The translations under genes were made by a program, and so were the position numbers. Positions 15,668 to 22,700 of a DNA stretch of 39,038 bases are shown piece by piece. How positions within the stretch are numbered: position 1 is the stretch's first letter; every line of letters starts with the position of its first letter. The stretch is from Spirochaetes bacterium ADurb.Bin133 (GTDB taxonomy: Bacteria > Spirochaetota > GWE2-31-10 > MWDO01), in the NCBI GenBank assembly GCA_002070605.1, contig MWDO01000004.1, positions 72,184-111,221 of the forward strand, read 5' to 3'. A model generated the notes under the pieces. That model was not told the DNA's origin. It ran no database searches and saw only the letters and a program-made list of their open reading frames with translations.

Positions 15668-18586
15668 CTACCGCCTCACAACGCGAAAACCCACGGCATA
15701 GTAAATGTACCACGGGATGCCGTAGTCCCGGTAACCGATTCGACAATCGAAAGGATTACAGTTCCAGCCTCCGCCGCGAACGCACCGGTAAGATCCGCTT
15801 TCCGGACCTATCGGGTCTGGTCCGCTCGGAGTTTCGCCATGCCAGTCCCAGTTCCATTCCCAGACGTTTCCCGACATATCGTATATGCCGAGCTGATTCG
15901 GCTTCTTCATTCCAACGCTATGAGTCGCGTTACCGCTGTTAACGGTATACCACGCTACTTCGTCGCATGCCGCCGCATTGTCATAATTAGCGGATGCGCC
16001 CGAAAAACAATCTAACGGAGTCCAGCTTGACCCGGTTTGATACCGCGCGGCGTACTCCCACTCAGCTTCGGTAGGCAGTCTAAATCCGTCTGCAGCCCAC
16101 TTAACGTAAGGATTATCCTCGCTACCGGGGGTAGTATTAACGCTCTCCGTATTAGTCGACTTTTTCAACAGAGTCGTAAAACTAGAGTTAGTCCAGTAAA
16201 CGGGGGTAAGATCCGGGTCGTTTGTAAGATTGTAATACTCCGTATAGGCGTTGCACCATACTATACAGTCTCTCCAGCTAACATAAGCTACAGGATCGCT
16301 ACTTGTATTACCTCCGCCATATCCCATCTGTCCGGCGTTAGCAAAGGTATAACCGCCGTATGTTGTAGCCCAAGTTTTTACCTCATTCCACAACCCATAA
16401 GTTACCTCGTATTTTCCCATCTTAAACGGAGTGAGAGTAACGCTTGAGCTATCATGCCACATAAAACTCCCCCCCGGAACGGCGACCATAGCTTTTAGAT
16501 CTACTATCCATCTTGCGTATAGGGTCGTATTTGCCGTCTTATCCCAATTCTTAGCGCTCTCCATAGCATCGGTATAATACTGCGTTCCGTCGCTTGTAGC
16601 GTCCCAATATCCGCCAAAGATATAGCCCTCTCTTGTCGGAGCCGCCGCAGTCGGCATTGCAGACCCATAAGTCGCCGTTACGTCGTTTGAACCGCCGGTT
16701 CCGCCCTGCTTGCCAAACGTTACGGTATATATATTGACCGTCCATCTTGCGTATAGAGTCGTATTTTCCGCTTTATTCCAACTCCTCGAGCTCGCCATTG
16801 AAGCGGTATAATACTGCGTCCCGTCGCTTGTGGCGTCCCAATATCCGCCAAAGGTATAGCCCGTCCTAGTCGGCTTGGTCGCGATTGGCATAGCCGCGTC
16901 GTATGTAGCGGTTACGCTATTTGTTCCTCCGCTACCGCCCTGCTTGTCAAACGTTACAGTATATATATTGACCGTCCAATTAGCGGTATATTCTCTATTA
17001 CCCGTCGACCCCTTTGTAATAGTTACAGTCGTATTATTATTCCCCGTTAAACCGCTCCCGCTCCAGCCGACAAAGCTATAACCGGCTTTTGTAGGATTGG
17101 TAAGAGTAATATTCTCGGATTCCACCGTATAACTTGTGGGATTAGCAGCCGTCCCGCCGTTGAGTTTGTAGGTAATACTGTAATTTATGGCAGACCAATT
17201 AGCGGTATAGTTTCTACCGCCTGTCGACCCCTGCGTAATTGTTACAGTCGTATTATTATTCCCCGTTAAACCAGTCCCGCTCCAGCCGACAAAGCTATAA
17301 CCGGCTTTTGTAGGATTGGTAAGAGTAATATCCTCGGATTCTACCGTATAACTTGTAGGATTAGTAGCCGTCCCGCCGTTGAGAGCGTAGCTTATCGTAT
17401 AGGTTGCTAAGGTCGTAGTCGTCGTGGTCGTAGTAGTTGGAGCGATTGTCGTTGTCGACGACGTTGTCGTTGGAGCGATTGTAGTAGTAGACGGAGTAAT
17501 TGTCGTTGTTGTGGTAGTAGTAGACGGTTCTATCGTAGTAGTCGTGGTCGTAGATGATTCGGGATAACCTCCATACGCGGTATCTGAAGAGCTTTTAGTT
17601 ATACCGTCGGATTCAAAATATTCCGAATATATCGTCCAGGTGGCGCTTATAATACCGCCGTTTTCATCGTTATTTGTAATCGTAGTTTTCTTTACATATT
17701 TTCTTTTAACCCCCGCTTCATAAAATTCAGTTTCATTTACTTCCGTAATGGTAGAGGCGTTTGTCGTAGAGTTTATCTTGATCGTTATGTCTATATTTGT
17801 TATTTTTATATAATCAGATAATTTTGACTCATCCGTAGGAGTAATCTTTCCGTCGCTTACCGAAATTATTTTTTCATTTTTAATCAAATTCTCCGTCCAA
17901 CTTACAAGACCGGCGCCCGTATAATTATCTGAAGTTATATCAAATCTTCCGCCGCCGGTATAATCCGAAGGTCCGTAAATCCCCGCGGCCGTCAATGAAA
18001 AAATCGTATGCTCAAAACTACTCGTCATAGATTGGTTCAATTCCCATTTTCCCGCGGTTGAATCGTTATTAACATAGTACGAAACCGTAACTTCTCCAAC
18101 GAGAGTGTCCGTATTGTTCATAACAAGAGGATGTTGAGAATCCTGAAAATATTTTATCACAGTCCCGGAACTACGCGGATTTACGTTTACGAGAACGGGC
18201 CACGACATATACTTGCCGAAATGTCTTTTTATCGTAAAAGAGCCGTCCGATTCTTTTGTCGTTTCAATTTTCGACGCCTTATCGACCTGTTTTATCCCCG
18301 TAAATAAAGGCATCAACAGTTTGCCAATAGTTTTTGTGTCTAAAATATTTGCTCCGCTTCTTGTTTTGTAAATATTTGAGAACAATTTTGTTATAGCGTT
18401 CGGAGAGATATCAACCTCCTTCGTCGAAAATACTGCGGAAGGGATGATCTTCATATTTGCAGACGCATCTACCTCGGAAGTATCTTTATCATCCTCCGTC
18501 GTCTGCCCCTGAGAACAAGAGATCATCCCTATCATTGCCGCGACAATAATAATCTTAATAAAAAAAACAAATCTGATTTTTTTCAA
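15668..18586 (-). CDS. Lipoprotein with InlB-type repeats and FGE/C-type-lectin domain, candidate DGR target
   Basis: 972 aa. It starts at TTG 18586: AGGAGG (18594-18599) is 7 nt upstream, giving LKKIRFVFFIKIIIVAAMIG and a lipobox MISC with Cys24. Residues ~25-345 are an unfamiliar beta-rich domain and ~346-395 a Thr-rich linker. Four InlB/Listeria-Bacteroides-type repeats follow at ~396-695 in two pairs (GYSFVGWSG and GYTFGGYWDA types). The C-terminal FGE/sulfatase-modifying-factor domain (~698-972) has MGKYEVTYGLWNEV, GFRLPTEAEWEYAAR and GIYDMSGNVWEW. The extreme C-terminus resembles the variable region of treponemal DGR proteins such as TvpA. Two cysteines spaced C-x4-C recall true FGE, but the following segment is shorter, so ligand binding is likelier than catalysis. 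GC content looks higher than in its neighbours. Confidence 0.85.
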   Translation of the reverse strand: MKKIRFVFFIKIIIVAAMIGMISCSQGQTTEDDKDTSEVDASANMKIIPSAVFSTKEVDISPNAITKLFSNIYKTRSGANILDTKTIGKLLMPLFTGIKQVDKASKIETTKESDGSFTIKRHFGKYMSWPVLVNVNPRSSGTVIKYFQDSQHPLVMNNTDTLVGEVTVSYYVNNDSTAGKWELNQSMTSSFEHTIFSLTAAGIYGPSDYTGGGRFDITSDNYTGAGLVSWTENLIKNEKIISVSDGKITPTDESKLSDYIKITNIDITIKINSTTNASTITEVNETEFYEAGVKRKYVKKTTITNNDENGGIISATWTIYSEYFESDGITKSSSDTAYGGYPESSTTTTTTIEPSTTTTTTTITPSTTTIAPTTTSSTTTIAPTTTTTTTTTLATYTISYALNGGTATNPTSYTVESEDITLTNPTKAGYSFVGWSGTGLTGNNNTTVTITQGSTGGRNYTANWSAINYSITYKLNGGTAANPTSYTVESENITLTNPTKAGYSFVGWSGSGLTGNNNTTVTITKGSTGNREYTANWTVNIYTVTFDKQGGSGGTNSVTATYDAAMPIATKPTRTGYTFGGYWDATSDGTQYYTASMASSRSWNKAENTTLYARWTVNIYTVTFGKQGGTGGSNDVTATYGSAMPTAAAPTREGYIFGGYWDATSDGTQYYTDAMESAKNWDKTANTTLYARWIVDLKAMVAVPGGSFMWHDSSSVTLTPFKMGKYEVTYGLWNEVKTWATTYGGYTFANAGQMGYGGGNTSSDPVAYVSWRDCIVWCNAYTEYYNLTNDPDLTPVYWTNSSFTTLLKKSTNTESVNTTPGSEDNPYVKWAADGFRLPTEAEWEYAARYQTGSSWTPLDCFSGASANYDNAAACDEVAWYTVNSGNATHSVGMKKPNQLGIYDMSGNVWEWNWDWHGETPSGPDPIGPESGSYRCVRGGGWNCNPFDCRIGYRDYGIPWYIYYAVGFRVVRR
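15686..15790 (-). other. Candidate DGR variable region
   Basis: These codons run from the Tyr before RCVRGGGW to GFR near the stop. Candidate variable positions between the fixed W, CR, R, P and GFR landmarks are N C N P F D, I G Y, D Y G I and Y I Y Y A. Every one of these codons ends in C or T, as expected if they derive from AAY codons of a template repeat by adenine mutagenesis. Seven of them (Pro, Ile x3, Gly x2, Ala) could have ended in A or G. No template repeat or reverse transcriptase is in the window. Confidence 0.5.
16507..16974 (-). repeat. Two tandem 234-bp repeats (InlB-type repeats 3 and 4)
   Basis: 16507-16740 and 16741-16974 are similar direct repeats with a 234-bp period, encoding the two repeats with the FGGYWDATSDGTQYYT core. 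They are a possible substrate for recombination that changes repeat number. Confidence 0.8.
16978..17383 (-). repeat. Two 187-bp direct repeats (InlB-type repeats 1 and 2)
   Basis: 16978-17164 and 17197-17383 are near-identical, 219 bp apart start to start, and encode repeats with KAGYSFVGWSG. They are more alike than repeats 3 and 4, suggesting recent duplication or conversion. Confidence 0.8.
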
Positions 18587-18729
18587 TTTTTTTCCTCCTA
18601 AAAAATAATTATATCTATATAAACCGTCCAAGACGGCTATACGCTTGCGAAGAATAAACGATTATTGTACTTCTTATTGAATATAAATTGATGATAAATG
18701 CTAGAAATGAAAATATTTGCGAAAATTTC

Positions 18730-18757
18730 TTGACAATTAGGCGAAAATCCTTATAAT
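18730..18757 (+). promoter_or_regulatory. Consensus sigma-70 promoter facing a heptamer repeat
   Basis: TTGACA (18730-18735), 16 bp, TATAAT (18752-18757): both boxes are perfect. The -10 box runs straight into the tandem repeat. It points away from the lipoprotein gene, and no convincing gene starts before plsC at 19231, which has its own promoter. Possible products are an untranslated RNA or a long plsC leader. This lies in the 644-base gene-free stretch 18587-19230. Confidence 0.6.
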
Positions 18758-18803
18758 CTCTTGTCTCTTGTCTCTTGTCTCTTGTCTCTTGTCTCTTGTC
18801 TCT
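18757..18803 (+). repeat. Heptanucleotide tandem repeat TCTCTTG x6.7
   Basis: Six perfect TCTCTTG units (18757-18798) are followed by TCTCT. The tract begins at the last base of the -10 box of the promoter at 18730-18757 and lies ~170 bp upstream of the divergent lipoprotein start. Perfect short repeats of this kind mutate in copy number by slippage. Confidence 0.9.
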
Positions 18804-18912
18804 GCGAACATTCGGACTCCTCGCCGGAAGATTTAGAATATTCTAGTTTAGAATTTATTTGTTGTCAATATTTTTTTGATAATATTTTATTTTTAAATAT
18901 TTTTTTATTTTT

Positions 18913-19041
18913 TTGACACATATGTGTTTTTTTTGACCCATATGTGTCAATTTCCCTCGAGGAGCGGCGCGGGGCATATAGCTCCATATGTGTCAATTTT
19001 CATCGGGACGTATATGTGTCAAAATAAATTTGACACATATG
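18913..19041. repeat. Palindromic repeat cluster at the right end of the lipoprotein unit
   Basis: TGACACATATG occurs at 18914-18924 and 19031-19041, CATATGTGTCA at 18939-18949 and 18985-18995, and the one-mismatch form TATATGTGTCA at 19011-19021. An inverted copy of the ~32-bp unit from 5821-5910 lies at about 18965-18996. Open frames here run through the repeats and are not believable genes. Confidence 0.8.
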
Positions 19042-19101
19042 GAACAATTATTTTCTATCCCCCAAAAAACCGACGGATTATTCGAGCGTTTTTCAAAAAA
19101 A

Positions 19102-19129
19102 TTGACATTTTTGATATTTTTATTATACT
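19102..19129 (+). promoter_or_regulatory. Likely promoter of plsC
   Basis: TTGACA (19102-19107), 16 bp, TATACT (19124-19129), about 100 bp upstream of the plsC ATG and just outside the right inverted end at 19076. Confidence 0.65.
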
Positions 19130-19230
19130 AACTCTAAGATTTTATTGATCGTTTTTGCATAATAAAGGAAATTTAATTTTTCTTAAAGATCGTTTGTATA
19201 TTTTAAAATTATTTAAAAAGGTAATAATAA

Positions 19231-19950
19231 ATGAAAATTAATAAAACTTTAGTATTTCGAATGTATGCCGTTCTGATATTTTGGACTGTTTTCTTTTTTT
19301 TCGCAGTATTTGTTCCAAAAAGATTTCAATACAGATTTTTATTTCCGATATTTCTAAATTTATATCTTTTTGCCGCTAAAATAAAACCGGTATATCTCGG
19401 AGGGGCGGACTTGAATTCGTATAGAGGGGTAATATTCGGAATAAATCACAAGAGTTTTGTTGATTCGCAAATGGTAATGTCGCTCCTTAAGAACCCATTC
19501 ACATTAGTATACCGAAGGGAAGTATTTAAAAGCCCTTTTTTTAGATTTATGGCATGGAAAGTCGGCTTTATCCCTATTGAAAGGAACGAAACCCTTACTT
19601 CTAAAAACGCTTTTGACTCTATGATTAATAAACTGGAAAAAGGGGTATCAATATTATATTTTCCTGAAGGAAGACATATTGTTCAGAGCCATATCGGTAA
19701 GTTTCAAAAAGGTATAGCAAAACTCGCAAAAGCTAGCGATAAACCGGTTGTCCCGATCGCGCTTTATGGGATTGACGATAAAATAAGGTTTGAGAAAAAA
19801 CTTATTTGGCGTAAAGTCTATATAAAAGCGGGAGAGCCGATAAAATATTCTCAATACAACGACGACGAACTTTTTACTAACGCTCTAAAAGATAGAATTC
19901 AAACGATGTATTTTGAAATGCACGAGAAATATAACCTGATAAATTATTGA
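19231..19950 (+). CDS. plsC: 1-acyl-glycerol-3-phosphate acyltransferase (PlsC family)
   Basis: 239 aa. Transfers an acyl chain to lysophosphatidic acid in phospholipid synthesis, at the inner membrane. The HX4D motif is NHKSFVD (His73, Asp78); the substrate-binding motif FPEG is at 144-147, and VPIALYG follows near 173. Two hydrophobic stretches near the N-terminus (about 10-27 and 36-49) would anchor it. The length is normal for the family. The ribosome site is weak (AAGG). It is monocistronic and convergent with glgC. PlsC-like enzymes can also act on other lysolipids, so the exact acceptor is inferred. Confidence 0.85.
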   Translation: MKINKTLVFRMYAVLIFWTVFFFFAVFVPKRFQYRFLFPIFLNLYLFAAKIKPVYLGGADLNSYRGVIFGINHKSFVDSQMVMSLLKNPFTLVYRREVFKSPFFRFMAWKVGFIPIERNETLTSKNAFDSMINKLEKGVSILYFPEGRHIVQSHIGKFQKGIAKLAKASDKPVVPIALYGIDDKIRFEKKLIWRKVYIKAGEPIKYSQYNDDELFTNALKDRIQTMYFEMHEKYNLINY

Positions 19951-19988
19951 TTATCTGAGTTTGTTTATAAGATATTCCAAAATAAATT

Positions 19989-21260
19989 TTAAATCTCGGT
20001 ATTGTCTTCGATAACGGAGTTTTTAGGAATGATAATTATTCCTTCTCTGATATAATAATTTTTACCGTCAAAATTGTCGATTTTTTTTGAGTTTAACAGT
20101 TTACAATTTTTACCTATTCTGGCATTTTTATCTATAATTGCATTTTTAACGATAGTATTTTCCCCTATGCCTATATTGACGATATTATGCAACTTGTTAT
20201 ATTTAAAACCTTCGTCGGACTCATAGTAATCCGCCCCCATTACGTAAGAATCTTCTATAACGGTCTTATTTCTCAATATACTTCTGATACCAATTATAGA
20301 TTTTTTTATCGACGAATTTTCTATATAACTTCCGTCGGAAATCAGAGCTTCATTTACAGAACAATTTAATATATTTGAAGCGGGGAGATACCGCGCGTTT
20401 GTGTAGATAGGAGGATCGTAAAAATTAAAATGCGCGTTGGCGCAGGCGATGTCTAAATTTGCTTTTAAAAATGATTTGATAGTTCCGACGTCTTCCCAAT
20501 ATCCGTTAAATAAAAAACCTCCGACTTTTTGGTGTTTAATTGCATAAGGAATTATCTCTTTTCCAAAATCTTTAAAATCGGTATTTAATAAATCCAAAAG
20601 AACTTCAATGTTAAAAAGATATATGCCCATAGAAGCGAGATACTCTTTATTATCTTCTATATCGGGGAATTTTTCTTTTATAAAATTCTTTGAATTAAGA
20701 CCGTCGTATTTTGTTACGTCCTTCGGTTTTTCTACAAAGTCTACTATCAGATTATCTTGAAGTTTTATTATGCCAAACCCCTCCGTTTCTTCTTTTGTAA
20801 CGGGAAGAACCGGTATAGAGCAAGCGGCGCCGATCTTTTCATGATGCTCGAAAAGTTCTTTAAAATTCATCTTGTATATCTGATCGCCGCTAAGTATAAG
20901 AACGCGTTTGATATTATAAAAAGCTAATATATGCTTGAGGTTTTTCCTTACCGCGTCGGCGGTGCCTTGATACCAATCTCTGTTCTCCATAGATTGTTCC
21001 GCCGCTAATATATCTACAAATCCTTTGTGAAAACTATCAAATCTATACGCTTGATTTATATGCTTATTTAAGGAAGCCGAATTAAATTGAGTTAAAATAA
21101 AAATCCGGTTGATTTCAGAATTGATACAATTACTTATCGGAATGTCGATGAGACGGTATTTTCCTCCTATCGGGACGGCGGGCTTTGATCTGTCTTTTGT
21201 TAGAGGAAATAGCCGGGTCCCTTGACCGCCGCCTAAAATTAAAGTTATGGTATCTTTCAT
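19989..21260 (-). CDS. glgC: Glucose-1-phosphate adenylyltransferase
   Basis: 423 aa from ATG 21260, chosen because a GGAG site is ~6 nt upstream; the TTG at 21272 overlaps that site. Makes ADP-glucose from ATP and glucose-1-phosphate for glycogen synthesis. The nucleotidyltransferase half has GGGQGTRLFPLTKDRSKPAVP, YRLIDIPISNC, WYQGTADAVR, ILSGDQIYKM and VEKP. The C-terminal ~140 residues are a left-handed beta-helix (hexapeptide pattern, IGENTIVKNAIIDKNARIGKNC). No other glycogen genes are in the window, so ADP-glucose could also serve as a general glucosyl donor. Divergent from rsmD across ~165 bp. Confidence 0.93.
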   Translation of the reverse strand: MKDTITLILGGGQGTRLFPLTKDRSKPAVPIGGKYRLIDIPISNCINSEINRIFILTQFNSASLNKHINQAYRFDSFHKGFVDILAAEQSMENRDWYQGTADAVRKNLKHILAFYNIKRVLILSGDQIYKMNFKELFEHHEKIGAACSIPVLPVTKEETEGFGIIKLQDNLIVDFVEKPKDVTKYDGLNSKNFIKEKFPDIEDNKEYLASMGIYLFNIEVLLDLLNTDFKDFGKEIIPYAIKHQKVGGFLFNGYWEDVGTIKSFLKANLDIACANAHFNFYDPPIYTNARYLPASNILNCSVNEALISDGSYIENSSIKKSIIGIRSILRNKTVIEDSYVMGADYYESDEGFKYNKLHNIVNIGIGENTIVKNAIIDKNARIGKNCKLLNSKKIDNFDGKNYYIREGIIIIPKNSVIEDNTEI

Positions 21261-21425
21261 AAAAGTCTCCAAGCGTTAAAAATAAATCTTTAAAATTGCA
21301 AACAATCTTTCATTGAATTATAAACCATTTATAAAACAATTCAAATTAATTTTATTAAATTTAAATTTGATAATTATTTTTTATTTTGATATATGTAACA
21401 AGTCGTAAAACAATCGGAAAATCAA

Positions 21426-21995
21426 ATGAAAATTGATAAAAAAAAGACTATGTACGTTTCGGCGGGAAGAATAAAGGGGCGGAAAATTCTTCGTCCGCCG
21501 GGAGAAATTCGTCCGATAACTTCTAAAGTCAAACAGGCGCTTTTTAATATTATCGGAGATTGCAGCGGAATGAAAACGCTCGACCTTTTTGGAGGCTCCG
21601 GTTCTATAACTCTTGAAGCGTATTCCAGAGGGGCGGAAGAGTGCGTTATCGTTGAAGCGGACGTATCCAAGAAAAATGTTATTCTTGAGAATCTAAAAAA
21701 CGCCGACTTTCAAAAATGCAAAGTTGTTATATCGGACGCGTTGAGATATTGTAAAAATTGCTCCGAACAATACGACTTTATTATGTTAGATCCCCCTTTT
21801 GTATGGGATAAGAAAGAGGAGTTATTAGAACTTATCGGCGATAGAAATATGCTCTCAGACGACGGGATATTGGTTCTGCATGTTTTTAAAAAAGAAGAGA
21901 TAAGCCCTAAAATCGGTAAGTTTGTCCGATACGATCAAAGAACTTACGGCTCAAATACTCTTATGTTTTATAAGAATGAGTCAAACTTAAAATAG
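21426..21995 (+). CDS. rsmD: 16S rRNA (guanine-N2)-methyltransferase RsmD
   Basis: 189 aa. Methylates G966 (E. coli numbering) of 16S rRNA. It opens AGRIKGRKILRPPGEIRPITSKVKQALFNII, the family signature. SAM motif I is LDLFGGSGSITLEAYSRGA, and the catalytic motif is MLDPPF (family DPPY/F). The length is standard. trmJ-like follows 4 bases after the stop, forming an RNA-modification pair. Confidence 0.92.
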   Translation: MKIDKKKTMYVSAGRIKGRKILRPPGEIRPITSKVKQALFNIIGDCSGMKTLDLFGGSGSITLEAYSRGAEECVIVEADVSKKNVILENLKNADFQKCKVVISDALRYCKNCSEQYDFIMLDPPFVWDKKEELLELIGDRNMLSDDGILVLHVFKKEEISPKIGKFVRYDQRTYGSNTLMFYKNESNLK

Positions 21996-21999
21996 CTTT

Positions 22000-22695
22000 A
22001 TGGTAACAGTCGTTTTGGTAGAACCGAAAGGGGAGGAGAATATTGGCGCCGTTTGTAGAGTTATGGCGAATTTCGGCGTAAAATCTTTGGCGTTAGTAAG
22101 TCCCAGATGTCAATATCTTTCGGATAATGTAAAAAAATATTCTCTTAAAGCGTTTTCGGTCGTCGAAAAGGCGAAAATATACGGCTCGCTTGAGAGCGCG
22201 TTAGCGGAATCTCAAATCTCTATAGCCTTGTCGAGAAGAACGGGCGCGAGGAGAAGGCGGGATCTGATTTTACGAGAGTTGCCCGAATATTTATCCGGTT
22301 ACAACCGCTCCGGAGTTTCGTTGGTTTTTGGGAGAGAAGAGGGCGGTTTGACTAACGACGAGGCTAATCTCTGCAGTCAGATATGCTCCGTCGCGACTTC
22401 GGACGATTTCCCTTCGCTGAATTTGTCTCATGCGGTTGCGCTGACTTTGTATGAACTAAATCGGGAAATTTCAAAAAAAGCCCTTTTTAAACCTGCGGCA
22501 AAAGAGGAATTCAACGGTATGATTGAACAAATTTTTCTTACGCTCGATAATTTACGGTTTTTTACCAATCAATCGCCTCAGATAATACAAAATTTCATCA
22601 AAAAAATATTATCCAGAGCAAAACTTGATAGCCAAGAAACTGAAGTAATAAAAAATGTTTTTAAAAGCGTCAAAGGCTTATCGGAAAAGCGATAA
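22000..22695 (+). CDS. trmJ: TrmJ-like SPOUT RNA methyltransferase
   Basis: 231 aa. The SpoU/TrmH fold with the TrmJ signature: VLVEPKGEENIGAVCRVMANFGVKSLALVSP, LVFGREEGGLTNDE and FPSLNLSHAVALTLYEL, the knotted SAM site. TrmJ makes 2'-O-methyl at tRNA position 32. The C-terminal ~70 residues (EQIFLTLDNLRFF) also match the TrmJ tail. It follows rsmD closely and is convergent with lnt across 5 bases. Confidence 0.85.
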   Translation: MVTVVLVEPKGEENIGAVCRVMANFGVKSLALVSPRCQYLSDNVKKYSLKAFSVVEKAKIYGSLESALAESQISIALSRRTGARRRRDLILRELPEYLSGYNRSGVSLVFGREEGGLTNDEANLCSQICSVATSDDFPSLNLSHAVALTLYELNREISKKALFKPAAKEEFNGMIEQIFLTLDNLRFFTNQSPQIIQNFIKKILSRAKLDSQETEVIKNVFKSVKGLSEKR

Positions 22696-22700
22696 AAAAA

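Larger units (their letters stand above)
15562..19076. mobile_element. 3.5-kb unit bounded by CCGYCGG inverted ends, carrying the lipoprotein gene
   Basis: The left end CCGCCGGTTTTTTTGGG (15562-15578) is an inverted match to the right end CCCCCAAAAAACCGACGG (19059-19076). Both ends are followed inward by CATATG palindromes, as at the right end of copy C (37015-37030). The unit holds one gene, the FGE/InlB lipoprotein, and no orphan-family gene. No transposase is present and no clear target duplication was seen, so these could also be ordinary genomic repeats that happen to flank the gene. Confidence 0.35.

Noticed and set aside
16037-16447. 136-aa open frame opposite the FGE domain
   Set aside because: It is antisense to a well-supported conserved domain and has no recognisable product.
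15668-18586. Lipoprotein as a genuine formylglycine-generating enzyme
   Set aside because: The C-x4-C spacing is suggestive, but the segment after the second Cys is shorter than in true FGE and no sulfatase is nearby; a ligand-binding lectin-like role fits better.
18757-18803. CRISPR-like repeat
   Set aside because: The 7-bp perfect tandem units have no spacers; it is a simple-sequence repeat.
18924-19148. 74-aa open frame between the lipoprotein gene and plsC
   Set aside because: It runs through the palindrome cluster, the inverted end and the plsC promoter, and the protein looks random.
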